Positions 8,518 through 16,587 of a stretch of 64,000 nt of DNA are shown here, in pieces. The DNA is from Streptomyces resistomycificus. GTDB lineage: Bacteria > Actinomycetota > Actinomycetes > Streptomycetales > Streptomycetaceae. Under the pieces are notes generated by a model that did no database searches, was not told where the DNA came from, and saw nothing but the letters and a program-made list of their open reading frames with translations. The stretch spans positions 379,395 through 443,394 of the forward strand of contig NZ_KQ948988.1 of NCBI RefSeq assembly GCF_001514265.1. The letters run 5' to 3'. The position numbers and the translations under genes are program-made. Each line of letters starts with the position of its first letter. Positions within the stretch are counted from its first letter, which is position 1.

Positions 8518-8605
8518 CGGCCGGCCCTGTGTATCCATGGAAGTCGGGGGGATCCGCAGGATGAGGGGGCCGGAGGACCGGAAGACCGAAGGGGCACGCT
8601 GAGCC

Positions 8606-10348
8606 ATGGCAAAGCAGAACGTCGCCGAGCAGTTCGTCGACATCCTCGTCCGTGCCGGAGTGAAGCGCCTGTACGGCGTCGTCGGCGACAGCCTCAACCC
8701 GGTCGTGGACGCGGTCCGCCGCAACTCCGCCATCGACTGGGTGCACGTCCGGCACGAGGAGACCGCGGCCTTCGCGGCCGGAGCGGAAGCCCAGATCACC
8801 GGCAGGCTGACCGCCTGTGCCGGGTCCTGCGGACCGGGCAACCTGCACCTCATCAACGGCCTGTACGACGCCCACCGCTCCATGGCCCCCGTCCTCGCCC
8901 TCGCCTCGCACATCCCCTCCAGCGAGACCGGCTTGGGCTACTTCCAGGAGACCCACCCCGACCAGCTGTTCCGCGAGTGCAGTCACTACAGCGAGCTGAT
9001 CTCCAGCCCGAAGCAGATGCCGCGGCTGGTGCAGACCGCCATCCAGAACGCGGTGGGACGCAGCGGCGTCAGTGTCGTCTCCCTCCCGGGCGACATCGCC
9101 GACGAACCCGCCCCGGACAAGCCCGTCGAGACCGCCCTCGTGACCTCGCGGCCCACCGTCCGCCCCGGTGACGCCGAGATCGACCGGCTCGTCGAGATGA
9201 TCGACGAGGCCGACAAGGTCACCCTGTTCTGCGGCAGCGGCACGGCGGGCGCGCACGCCGAGGTCATGGAGTTCGCGGGGAAGGTCAAGTCACCGGTCGG
9301 GCACGCACTGCGCGGCAAGGAGTGGATTCAGTACGACAATCCCTTCGACGTCGGCATGAGCGGCCTCCTCGGCTACGGCGCCGCCTACGAGGCCACCCAC
9401 GAGTGCGACCTGCTGATCCTGCTCGGCACGGACTTCCCGTACAACGCGTTCCTGCCCGACGACGTCAAGATCGCCCAGGTCGACGTGCGGCCCGAACACC
9501 TCGGCCGCCGCTCGAAGCTGGACCTCGCGGTGTGGGGAGACGTGCGCGAGACCCTGCGCTGTCTCATCCCGCGGGTGCGGGAGAAGAAGAACCGGCGCTT
9601 CCTCGACAAGATGCTGAAGAAGCACGCGGACGCGCTGGAAGGGGTCGTCAAGGCGTACACCCGCAAGGTCGAGAAGCACACCCCCGTCCACCCCGAGTAC
9701 GTCGCGGCCGTCCTCGACGAACTCGCCGCCGACGACGCCGTGTTCACCGTCGACACCGGCATGTGCAACGTGTGGGCCGCCCGCTACATCTCCCCCAACG
9801 GCCGACGCCGTGTCATCGGCTCCTTCACCCACGGCTCGATGGCGAACGCGCTGCCGATGGCGATCGGCGCGCAGTTCACCGACCGGAAACGGCAGGTCGT
9901 GTCGATGTCCGGCGACGGCGGATTCTCCATGCTGATGGGCGACTTCCTCACCCTCGTCCAGTACGACCTGCCCGTGAAGGTCGTCCTCTTCAACAACTCC
10001 TCCCTCGGCATGGTCGAGTTGGAGATGCTGGTCGCCGGTCTCCCCTCCTACGGCACCACGAACAAGAACCCCGACTTCGCGGCCGTCGCCCGCGCCTGCG
10101 GCGCCCACGGAGTGCGCGTCGAGAAGCCCAAGGAACTCGCCGGTGCCCTCAAGGAGGCCTTCGCACACAAGGGCCCGGCACTCGTCGACATCGTCACCGA
10201 CCCCAACGCCCTGTCCATCCCGCCGAAGATCAGCGCCGAGATGGTGACCGGCTTCGCCCTCTCCGCCTCCAAGATCGTGCTGGACGGCGGAGTCGGCCGC
10301 ATGCTCCAGATGGCCCGCTCCAACCTCCGTAACGTACCCAGGCCGTAG
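8606..10348 (+). CDS. poxB: Thiamine-pyrophosphate-dependent pyruvate oxidase/dehydrogenase
   Basis: 580 residues with all three domains of the acetolactate-synthase/pyruvate-oxidase family. The N-terminal PYR domain has the catalytic Glu in RHEETAAFAAGAEAQ, the middle domain binds FAD, and the C-terminal PP domain has the TPP motif SGDGGFSMLMGD...NN. The overall match is to the quinone-linked pyruvate dehydrogenase (PoxB), which converts pyruvate to acetate and CO2 at the membrane. The C-terminal tail after residue 545 is amphipathic, as in membrane-binding PoxB. The ATG at 8606 is the first codon after GGGGCACGCTGAGCC; the RBS is weak. It stands alone and is convergent with the XRE regulator gene. 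Confidence 0.88.
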   Translation: MAKQNVAEQFVDILVRAGVKRLYGVVGDSLNPVVDAVRRNSAIDWVHVRHEETAAFAAGAEAQITGRLTACAGSCGPGNLHLINGLYDAHRSMAPVLALASHIPSSETGLGYFQETHPDQLFRECSHYSELISSPKQMPRLVQTAIQNAVGRSGVSVVSLPGDIADEPAPDKPVETALVTSRPTVRPGDAEIDRLVEMIDEADKVTLFCGSGTAGAHAEVMEFAGKVKSPVGHALRGKEWIQYDNPFDVGMSGLLGYGAAYEATHECDLLILLGTDFPYNAFLPDDVKIAQVDVRPEHLGRRSKLDLAVWGDVRETLRCLIPRVREKKNRRFLDKMLKKHADALEGVVKAYTRKVEKHTPVHPEYVAAVLDELAADDAVFTVDTGMCNVWAARYISPNGRRRVIGSFTHGSMANALPMAIGAQFTDRKRQVVSMSGDGGFSMLMGDFLTLVQYDLPVKVVLFNNSSLGMVELEMLVAGLPSYGTTNKNPDFAAVARACGAHGVRVEKPKELAGALKEAFAHKGPALVDIVTDPNALSIPPKISAEMVTGFALSASKIVLDGGVGRMLQMARSNLRNVPRP

Positions 10349-10364
10349 CGGCGACCCGCAGTTC

Positions 10365-11852
10365 CTAGTCGGTCCGCTCCACCCACCCGCGTTCGGAGCC
10401 CTCGCCGCCGTACCAGTAGCGCGGCAGCCCCTTGATGGAGCTCGTGCGGAACGGACGGCCGTGGTCGTCGACGCGGACCGTGCCGGTGCGGCCCTGGGAG
10501 GACCAGTCCAGCTCCAGGTACCAGCGGCAGTCGCAGCCCTCGGTCGCCGCCGTGACCAGCAGCACCTCCGGGTCCTGGGCCGACACGCGGTACGGCAGCC
10601 GCATCGCCGGGATCGGCTCGCCCATGTCGCTGCCCGCGACCGGGCGGGCGATCGGGCGGTCGATGTCCAGGTCGACGTCGAAGTAGCGCGGGGTGACGGC
10701 GCCGCCGCAGCCATGGTCCATGGAGTAGGCGGTGCCGGCCGCGGGGTCCGCGCGGCCCACGACCCGCACCCGCAGTGCCTCCAGGACCACGGCCGTCGAG
10801 GTCCGCCCCTGCACGGTGATCCTCACGTTGGTGTCCTTGCCGTGCACCGCGTTCTGGGTCGTGGCCCACGTGGCGGCGTACTGCGGAACGGGCGGTGGCG
10901 GGACCTGCGCGGGCGGCTTCGCGATGACGTAGTCGTGGCCGCAGCCGAACGCCCAGACATGGGAGTCGGCGGACCACGTGAGAGGCACGCCGGAGGGGCC
11001 CGTGCCGCCGCCCTGCCCATGGCTTCCCGAAGGACCGCGGCTCTTGCCGGGGCTCGGCGAGGGCTTCGACGTGGTGCCCTCGGCCGGGGGCGACCCGGTG
11101 ACGGTGGGGGAGGGGCTCGGCGAGGTGGGCGAGGGGCGGACCGCGTTACCGGGTGCGGTCGTACGGGGCGTGGTGCCGGGGGGCCGCGCGGAGTCGCCGG
11201 TCCGGTCCTTCGCCGAGGGCAGGGCCGCGAGACTGCCCAGCGTGACGAGGAGGACCGCCGCGACGGCCGCGGACACCAGGGTGCGGCGACGGCGGAACCA
11301 GCGGGCGGCAGGGGGCGCGGAGGCCTGGTCCTCCGAGGAGAGGGCGGGGGCGCTGTCCGTCCCGGCGGCCGGTTCCCGGACGGTCGGCGCGTGCGACGCG
11401 GGCCGGGGTGGGGCGGGCTCTGGTTCGGCGGACACGGGTGCCGGGGAGACGGGTGTCGGGGAGACGGGTGTCGGGGACACCGGTGCCGCGGACTCCGTTT
11501 CGGCCGGCCGGTGCGAGGCCGGTGACCGCTCGCCCTCCGTCGACGCGGGGTGCGCGGTGCCCGCCGCGGCAGCTGCCGGCTCCGCCCCGCGGGGCCGTTG
11601 CCGTGCCGCCACCGCCGGCAGCCACAGCCGGTGCAGCTCCAGCCGCTCCTCGGCCGACGCCCCGCACAGCGCCGCGAACCGCTCCACCGGGGCGAAGTCC
11701 TGGGGGACCGCCTCACCGGCGCAGTAGCGGTGCAGCGTGGAGGTGTTCATGTTCAGACGGCGGGCGAGCGAACCGTAACTGCGGTCCGTCCGTTCCTTCA
11801 GCCGCGTGAGCAGCGCCGCGAAGTTGGCTACGTCGTCCCTCGGTGCCGACAC
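10365..11852 (-). CDS. XRE-family transcriptional regulator with transmembrane anchor
   Basis: 495 residues from a GTG at 11852 preceded by GGGGGAAC. An N-terminal helix-turn-helix (residues about 8-60, YGSLARRLNMNTSTLHRYC) is followed by a Pro/Ala/Ser-rich linker with several PVSPTPVS-like repeats, an arginine cluster and one membrane span (about 189-211). A second low-complexity stretch leads to an extracellular beta-rich domain with paired cysteines (SHVWAFGCGHDY, TEGCDCRWYLELDW). The layout suggests a membrane-tethered regulator that senses something outside. The frame stays open upstream to 12326, but only the 11852 start has an RBS and puts the HTH at the N-terminus. It is divergent from the exported-protein gene at 12070. 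Confidence 0.78.
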   Translation of the reverse strand: MSAPRDDVANFAALLTRLKERTDRSYGSLARRLNMNTSTLHRYCAGEAVPQDFAPVERFAALCGASAEERLELHRLWLPAVAARQRPRGAEPAAAAAGTAHPASTEGERSPASHRPAETESAAPVSPTPVSPTPVSPAPVSAEPEPAPPRPASHAPTVREPAAGTDSAPALSSEDQASAPPAARWFRRRRTLVSAAVAAVLLVTLGSLAALPSAKDRTGDSARPPGTTPRTTAPGNAVRPSPTSPSPSPTVTGSPPAEGTTSKPSPSPGKSRGPSGSHGQGGGTGPSGVPLTWSADSHVWAFGCGHDYVIAKPPAQVPPPPVPQYAATWATTQNAVHGKDTNVRITVQGRTSTAVVLEALRVRVVGRADPAAGTAYSMDHGCGGAVTPRYFDVDLDIDRPIARPVAGSDMGEPIPAMRLPYRVSAQDPEVLLVTAATEGCDCRWYLELDWSSQGRTGTVRVDDHGRPFRTSSIKGLPRYWYGGEGSERGWVERTD

Positions 11853-12069
11853 CGTTCCCCCGTCCGCCCCGGATCCGTATCCCAGGCACTCCATATACCT
11901 GCACGTCAGAAGGGCTGGGACGGTTCCACCGTGGTGGATCGAGTGTCCCCTGTTGCGCCTGCCTGCGGTGACCGCTGATGCTTCTGGTGTCGCACCGACC
12001 ACGGCCGGACCGACCATTCGGCGTGGCGGCGGCATCCCACATTCACGCACCTGTTCACGGGGGACACCC

Positions 12070-12768
12070 ATGCCCAAGCACATCCGATCCGGCGCGCTCA
12101 CCGTACTGGCCATCACGGGCGCCATGCTCGGCACCGCACTCGCCGTGCAGGCCGAAGCCCAGCCGGCGCCGGTCGCGGCGACGAAGGCCGCGCAGACCAG
12201 TACCGCGCGGACCGACACCGCGGTCACGCCGACGGTGGCGGCCAAGGCCGTCGCCGCACCCAAGTTCCTCGCGGCCTCCGAACTGCCGCCCCACCCCTCC
12301 TCCTCGTGGACCGCCGGCAAGGTCACCGACGGTGTGCCGGACGAGATGCGGTTCTGCCTGGAGGAGGCGCTCCTCGCCTACGACTCCCGGTACCGGCCCT
12401 TCCACACCGACCTCGAGACGAGCGCCCAGCAGCTCACGATCGTCGTCGGCAGCACCGCGAAGGCCAAGGCGCTCGTCACGCGGCTGAACAAGGAGATCCG
12501 CTCCTGTGCGAAGCGTGCCGAGCAGGCCGACCCGGAGATCGAGGCCTCCTACAAGAGTTACGGCAGCCTGCCGGTCGAGGAGGGCGCCCAGGTGCACGGC
12601 CTGCACACCAACGCCTCCTGGGGCGCCACGGACATCAGCCTGCTCTCCGTCGGGCGGGACGGGCGGACCGTCACCGTCGTGGAGTGGGGGCAGATGGGGG
12701 ACTTCGGTGACGCGCCGGTGAAGGCATTCAAGAAGACGACCACGACGGCGGTGAACAAGCTCTACTGA
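12070..12768 (+). CDS. Exported protein of unknown function
   Basis: 232 residues with a Sec-type signal (basic PKHIR, hydrophobic stretch, likely cleavage after AEA near 30), an Ala/Thr-rich linker and a domain of about 150 residues. Two cysteines (MRFCLEEALL and EIRSCAKRAE) could form a disulfide. The domain resembles small sensor-type lipoprotein or PknH-like extracellular domains of actinomycetes, but there is no lipobox and I cannot name the family with confidence. It diverges from the XRE membrane regulator, sharing a 217-base promoter region, so the two may be functionally linked. A strong terminator follows. Confidence 0.75.
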   Translation: MPKHIRSGALTVLAITGAMLGTALAVQAEAQPAPVAATKAAQTSTARTDTAVTPTVAAKAVAAPKFLAASELPPHPSSSWTAGKVTDGVPDEMRFCLEEALLAYDSRYRPFHTDLETSAQQLTIVVGSTAKAKALVTRLNKEIRSCAKRAEQADPEIEASYKSYGSLPVEEGAQVHGLHTNASWGATDISLLSVGRDGRTVTVVEWGQMGDFGDAPVKAFKKTTTTAVNKLY

Positions 12769-12790
12769 CCGCACGGCTGCCGAAGGAACC

Positions 12791-12829
12791 GGGGCCGCCC
12801 TCCCGCACGGGGGTCGGGCGGGCGGCCCC
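12791..12829 (+). terminator. Hairpin terminator after the exported-protein gene
   Basis: A perfect 10-base stem, GGGGCCGCCC pairing with GGGCGGCCCC, encloses a 19-base loop, 22 bases after the stop codon. No T-run follows, as is usual in streptomycetes. Confidence 0.75.
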
Positions 12830-12830
12830 G

Positions 12831-12894
12831 CTCCGGCCGGTCCGACCGCTCCGGCCGGTCCGACCGCTCCGGCCGGTCCGACCGCTTCGGCCGG
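12831..12894. repeat. 18-base tandem repeats with CCGGCCGG palindrome
   Basis: Three exact copies of CTCCGGCCGGTCCGACCG plus a partial fourth copy that starts CTTCGGCCGG. Each unit carries a CCGGCCGG palindrome. The array directly follows the terminator of the exported-protein gene. Confidence 0.85.
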
Positions 12895-12946
12895 ACGAAC
12901 AACCCGAAGCACTTGGCGACGAGGGAGGCCGGGGGAAGTGACGACG

Positions 12947-12982
12947 CCTCACACCGGCCGCAGTCGCGGCCGCGGTGTGAGG
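12947..12982. other. Strong hairpin of unknown role
   Basis: CCTCACACCG pairs perfectly with CGGTGTGAGG, with an inner GCCGC/GCGGC stem and an AGTC loop. It lies in a gene-free area, so it may be a terminator for an unannotated transcript, an RNA structure or a protein-binding site. Confidence 0.5.
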
Positions 12983-13669
12983 GGCTGGAACGGCCGCAGC
13001 CCGAAATCCGGGGGGATTCGCGCGGCGGCCGTTCCAGAAGGCGCGTGCGTGGACGCGGGCGAACAGCGTCGGATTCCGGCCAGTTTGGCGAACCGCTCCC
13101 GGGGGCGCCGTGACCTCGGCACATCAGCCGCTCGGCGCCCGGGACCCGCCACCCTGTCCGCATGGACGCGAAGTCGTACGGGACCGCCGGTCCGGCCCCC
13201 GGCCGCAGGAGCCCGCACCCTGACCCCGGTGCTCGGTCACCGCATCGGCGTCCTGCCCCGGCCGCTGCCCGGGCACCCGAGCCACCAGCCTGAAGCGGCA
13301 CGTCGGCCAGGGTTTCGCCGCCGTCGTGCCGGGCGGGGAGAGCCCGTGGGCGGGCGGCGGCGGGTCGTCCGTCGGCCCGTTCGCCGCCCAGTGGGCAGGC
13401 CGCACGAACGGGCTCGTGGCATGTTCCGGGCAGAGGGCGGGGGGAAGTCGGTCGCCGTGCCGCTCGGCTCCCCGGCGGTACGCGGAGCTTGGTCCGAGCC
13501 GCACCCGCTCGCCCCCGGCCCCGCACCCGTCGGCGCGGACGGCCTCGAATCTGGCCGAACACCTGGTCGTTGACGACGTGACATGACTGGCCCGTGAACT
13601 GACGGGCATGGATCCCCGTGAACGTGTTCGAGCAGGAGGGGAACCGACATCGGCACGCGGGCGGGGGTC

Positions 13670-14152
13670 ATGAAGAGGCAGGCACGAGGAGGCGGTCCCA
13701 CGGCAACAGGGGCCTTCTCGGCGGACACAGTGGAGGACGAGACCGACAGCGCCGGGCAGGAGGCACCGGCGCCGCAGCTCAGGCGCAGACTCGGGCGGGC
13801 GGACCTGGGGGCGGTTCCCGAGGCGCGCAGGGCACTGCGCGAGCTGTTACGGCACTGGGGGAAGCCCGGCCGAGCCGACGTAGCGGAACTGCTGACCAGC
13901 GAACTCGTCACCAACGCGATCGTCCACACCGACCACGACGCACTCCTGACGGCCACCGTCGGAGCGCGTGGTCTCAGGGTGGAGGTGCGGGACTTCGTCT
14001 CCCACCGGCCCCGACTGCGGGTACCGAACGCCGGCGACGGTACGCACGGCCGGGGCCTGGTCCTCGTGCAGTCCCTCGCGGACGCGTGGGGGGTACGGGT
14101 GCACGGGGTGGGGAAGGCGGTCTGGTTCGAGCTGGACGCCGGAGCCGGGTGA
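13670..14152 (+). CDS. HATPase-type ATP-binding protein (anti-sigma-factor-like kinase)
   Basis: 160 residues. After a 40-residue polar tail comes a GHKL ATPase fold of the RsbW/SpoIIAB type: N-box in LLTSELVTNAIVHT (residues about 76-89), a G1-like segment (EVRDFVSHRPR) and a glycine-rich GDGTHGRGLVLVQSLADAWG segment. Such lone domains are very common in streptomycetes and usually act on anti-anti-sigma factors. No partner gene is adjacent. The ATG at 13670 has a GGGGG stretch close upstream. It converges on the DUF2637 gene across a strong shared terminator. Confidence 0.82.
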   Translation: MKRQARGGGPTATGAFSADTVEDETDSAGQEAPAPQLRRRLGRADLGAVPEARRALRELLRHWGKPGRADVAELLTSELVTNAIVHTDHDALLTATVGARGLRVEVRDFVSHRPRLRVPNAGDGTHGRGLVLVQSLADAWGVRVHGVGKAVWFELDAGAG

Positions 14153-14173
14153 GGCGACGGCGCGGCCGACAAC

Positions 14174-14211
14174 GGGACGGGGTGCGGCTCGTGTGAGCCG
14201 CACCCCGTCCC
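14174..14211. terminator. Bidirectional terminator between the HATPase and DUF2637 genes
   Basis: A perfect 17-base stem (left arm 14174-14190, right arm 14195-14211) with a GTGT loop, followed by GTCTTACCC. It lies between two convergent genes and can serve both. Confidence 0.9.
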
Positions 14212-14227
14212 GTCTTACCCGTTCGGT

Positions 14228-15271
14228 CTAGCCGAACTGCTGCTCAAGGTCCTTGAGCTTGCGCTCCAGGGAGTCCAGTCGAGGAAGGGCCATAGTGTCG
14301 TCCTCCGCGGTGAGATCGACGGAGGGGGACTCAGATCCCTTGCGGACCGGCTGGAGGGAGGGCCGCTGGCGCACGGGCAATTGCTCCGGCGCCGATATGG
14401 CAGGCTCCGCGGTGACCCGGTCCGACGAGGCACGCTCCAGGGTGGCCTGCGTCTCCAGCTGGCGGCCGCGGCCGACGAAACCGCGGTGGCCCCGGCTGAT
14501 CGCCTTGAGCTGGGCCCGCTCCACGCGCTGCTCGCCGCGTCGGCGCAGTCGGGCGGCTTCCTTCTCCCGCTGGTCCTCGCGGACCTCGTCGACCGCCTCG
14601 TCCAGGCTGCGCACGTTCTCCAGGAGCATCAGCGACCACGCCTTGTACGTCTCACGGGGGGCCCGCAGCCAGCGCACGACGCGGATCTGCGGCAGCGGAC
14701 GGGGCACCAGTCCCTGCTCGCGCAGGGCGGCCCGGCGGGTCTGCTTCAGAGCGCGGTCGAACAGGACGGCCGCCGAGAGGGACATGCCCGCGAAGAAGTG
14801 GGGGGCACCGTCGTGGCCGAGGCCCCTGGGCGCGTGCACCCAGTTGAACCAGGCCGCGGCGCCCGCGAACGTCCACACGAGTATCCGGGAGCCGAGGGCG
14901 GCGTCACCGTGGCTGGCCTCGCGCACCGCGAGTACGGAGCAGAACATCGCCGCGCCGTCCAGGCCGAACGGGACCAGGTACTCCCAGCCGCCGGACAGGT
15001 TCAGGTTCTGCTGGCCGAAGCCGACCAGGCCGTGGAAGGAGAGCGCCGCGGCCACCGCGGCACAGCAGAACAACAGCACGTAGGAGGCGGTGCCGTATAT
15101 GGCCTCCTTGCGCCTGCGGCGCTCCTCGCTGCGCTCCCACGAGTCGTCCGCGCTCGCGTCCTTCCCCACGGAGCGCTTACCGCGCGCCAGCACCGCAACC
15201 GCCGCCAGCATGCCCAGGAGCAGTACGGCGCCCGGAAGCAACCAGTTCAGCGATATGTCGGTCAGTCTCAT
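14228..15271 (-). CDS. DUF2637 membrane protein
   Basis: 347 residues. The N-terminal 200 residues contain about four or five hydrophobic spans (LLPGAVLLLGMLAAVAVLA near 10, YVLLFCCAAVAAALSF near 63, then the DUF2637-type LVPFGLDGAAMFCSVLAVRE and AAAWFNWVHAP). A highly charged, probably coiled helical region (about 215-255, REDQREKEAARLRRRGEQR) and a polar tail follow. DUF2637 proteins occur on streptomycete chromosomes and on conjugative plasmids beside spread (spd) genes. Here no transfer genes flank it. The ATG at 15271 is taken because AAGGGACC precedes it; upstream codons in the frame lack an RBS. Confidence 0.8.
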   Translation of the reverse strand: MRLTDISLNWLLPGAVLLLGMLAAVAVLARGKRSVGKDASADDSWERSEERRRRKEAIYGTASYVLLFCCAAVAAALSFHGLVGFGQQNLNLSGGWEYLVPFGLDGAAMFCSVLAVREASHGDAALGSRILVWTFAGAAAWFNWVHAPRGLGHDGAPHFFAGMSLSAAVLFDRALKQTRRAALREQGLVPRPLPQIRVVRWLRAPRETYKAWSLMLLENVRSLDEAVDEVREDQREKEAARLRRRGEQRVERAQLKAISRGHRGFVGRGRQLETQATLERASSDRVTAEPAISAPEQLPVRQRPSLQPVRKGSESPSVDLTAEDDTMALPRLDSLERKLKDLEQQFG

Positions 15272-15574
15272 CTGGGGTCCCTTGCATTGGGATAGGGCGT
15301 AACGCCCGCCATAGTGGCCCAATCCCAACGGCCCTCAGGCGTTTTCGGGGCAAGAGGCCGCCAAGGAAGTGCAAGGGGATGCCCAGGGCGGCGATCTGCT
15401 CGAACTGCCGCGTGAGGGGCGGGAGTTGAGTTCGAATAAGACTACCCGTACGGGTGGTTCCACGGAAAGTTCCCGCGGCGAGTGAGGAAGTTGTGAATTG
15501 GCTGTAACCGGACGGGTGTCTCAATCCCGAGTGATCTTACGGGACGGGTGGTTCCGCGTTGACCTGAGGGTGCC
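15272..15574. other. Intergenic region with palindrome and AT-rich promoter-like segment
   Basis: 303 bases without a gene. The perfect palindrome ACCCGTACGGGT lies at 15444-15455. The string ACGGGTGGTTCC occurs twice (near 15450 and 15542). The segment 15430-15535 is AT-richer than its surroundings and probably holds the DUF2637 promoter. Confidence 0.5.
15444..15455. promoter_or_regulatory. 12-base palindrome ACCCGTACGGGT, possible operator
   Basis: A perfect inverted repeat about 175 bases upstream of the DUF2637 start. Half of it recurs about 90 bases away as GACGGGTGGTTCC. Identity of the binding protein is unknown. Confidence 0.4.
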
Positions 15575-16432
15575 TCAACTCGTGGCGAGCGCCGCCAGCT
15601 TGGCCACCCGGTCGGCCTCGCAGGTGCGCGGGCAGGTGGCGCAGGTGTCGTCCGGGTCCAGCGTGTAGTACATGCAGCAGCTCACCCGGTCCCGGGTGGG
15701 CAGCGGTTCGCCGTTCGGGCCGGTCAGGACGCGGAACGCCGCAGAGCCCACGTACGGTCCGGTCGTGCCCGGCAGTAGCAGCTCCAGCTCGCGCTCGGCC
15801 CGCCGCCGCTCGCTCTCGCCGAGCAGCCCCGCGACATACCAGAGCCCTTCGACGATCTCGTCCGTCACCATGCCCCACAGCGCGCGGCCGCGCCGGCGCA
15901 TACGGGGGCCGAATCCGGCCAGCACCGGCTCCATGTGCTCGGCCACCGCCGCACGCACCTCGGCTCGCAGCGCATCCTCGTCGGGGACGACACGCGCGCC
16001 CGGCAGGGTCGCCGCCGGGTCGCCGGGCAGGCAGGCGAAGGGGCCGGGGCGGACGGCGAAGGACATGGGGCCCTGTGTGCGGTCGTACGAGACCTGTGTC
16101 ACGGGGAAGCGTGGTACCCGGCGGTGCAGGAACCACGGGGCGGTGACCAGGAGGCAGGCCGGCCAGGCGTACCGGTGCAGCCCGAAGCTCGCGATCACGT
16201 CCGGGCGGCCCGGGCGTCCGTGGTCCCGCAGTACCTGCGCGGCGTCCCAGGCGAGGAACTTCTCCAGGCCGGCCCCTCCCGCCGCCAGCTCCGCCGCGGT
16301 GACCCGGCCGTCGCCGCCGGGGGGCTGCTGGCCGGGGGTGAGCTCCGTGATCGTCAGGGCCGGGAAGGCCGCTGTGACCTGTGCGTACGCGTCCGTCGTG
16401 GGGGAGGGGGAGGCGAGTGGCGGCACGGGCAT
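15575..16432 (-). CDS. FhuF-like (2Fe-2S) ferric-siderophore reductase
   Basis: 285 residues. The C-terminal CCMYYTLDPDDTCATC places four cysteines in the C-C-x10-C-x2-C pattern that binds the unusual 2Fe-2S cluster of FhuF, which reduces iron in ferric hydroxamate siderophores in the cytoplasm. The middle (FGLHRYAWPACLLVTAPWFL) matches the IucA/FhuF-like accessory fold. The ATG at 16432 has AGGTGG upstream. The iron box at 16459-16477 overlaps its promoter region, so iron repression is expected. No siderophore transporter is adjacent. Confidence 0.85.
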   Translation of the reverse strand: MPVPPLASPSPTTDAYAQVTAAFPALTITELTPGQQPPGGDGRVTAAELAAGGAGLEKFLAWDAAQVLRDHGRPGRPDVIASFGLHRYAWPACLLVTAPWFLHRRVPRFPVTQVSYDRTQGPMSFAVRPGPFACLPGDPAATLPGARVVPDEDALRAEVRAAVAEHMEPVLAGFGPRMRRRGRALWGMVTDEIVEGLWYVAGLLGESERRRAERELELLLPGTTGPYVGSAAFRVLTGPNGEPLPTRDRVSCCMYYTLDPDDTCATCPRTCEADRVAKLAALATS

Positions 16433-16458
16433 GCGGGACCACCTGAGTCGGGGGAGCT

Positions 16459-16477
16459 TGAGGTAAGGCTTACCTTA
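16459..16477. promoter_or_regulatory. Iron box (DmdR1/IdeR-type operator)
   Basis: TGAGGTAAGGCTTACCTTA matches the 19-base iron-box consensus (TTAGGTTAGGCTCACCTAA) at 14 of 19 positions and has near-perfect dyad symmetry around GGC. It lies 27 bases upstream of the fhuF-like start and about 110 bases from the divergent GntR gene, so it most likely represses the former when iron is plentiful. Confidence 0.85.
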
Positions 16478-16587
16478 TCTGATGTGGTCGTAATTTGAAC
16501 TGTCGGCTTATGCGCCTAATCTGCTTGACGGGCGAGTAACAAGCCGCCGTAATGACCCCAAGTACCGATACGTCCGGAGGAGGACCC

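Larger units (their letters stand above)
12769..13669. other. Long intergenic region with terminator, tandem repeats and hairpin
   Basis: About 900 bases without a gene I can support. It holds the terminator at 12791-12829, an 18-base tandem repeat at 12831-12894 and a hairpin at 12947-12982. Open frames in 12938-13609 on both strands have Arg/Pro/Gly-rich products without recognizable domains and lack good ribosome-binding sites. The promoter for the gene at 13670 should lie near the end. Confidence 0.5.

Noticed and set aside
11853..12326. N-terminal extension of the XRE regulator to 12326
   Set aside because: The extension runs over the promoter and signal-peptide region of the divergent exported-protein gene and has no RBS; the GTG at 11852 has one.
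12938..13609. Open frames on both strands in the long gap
   Set aside because: Products are Arg/Pro/Gly-rich, lack a convincing ribosome-binding site, and show no domain or hydrophobic pattern.
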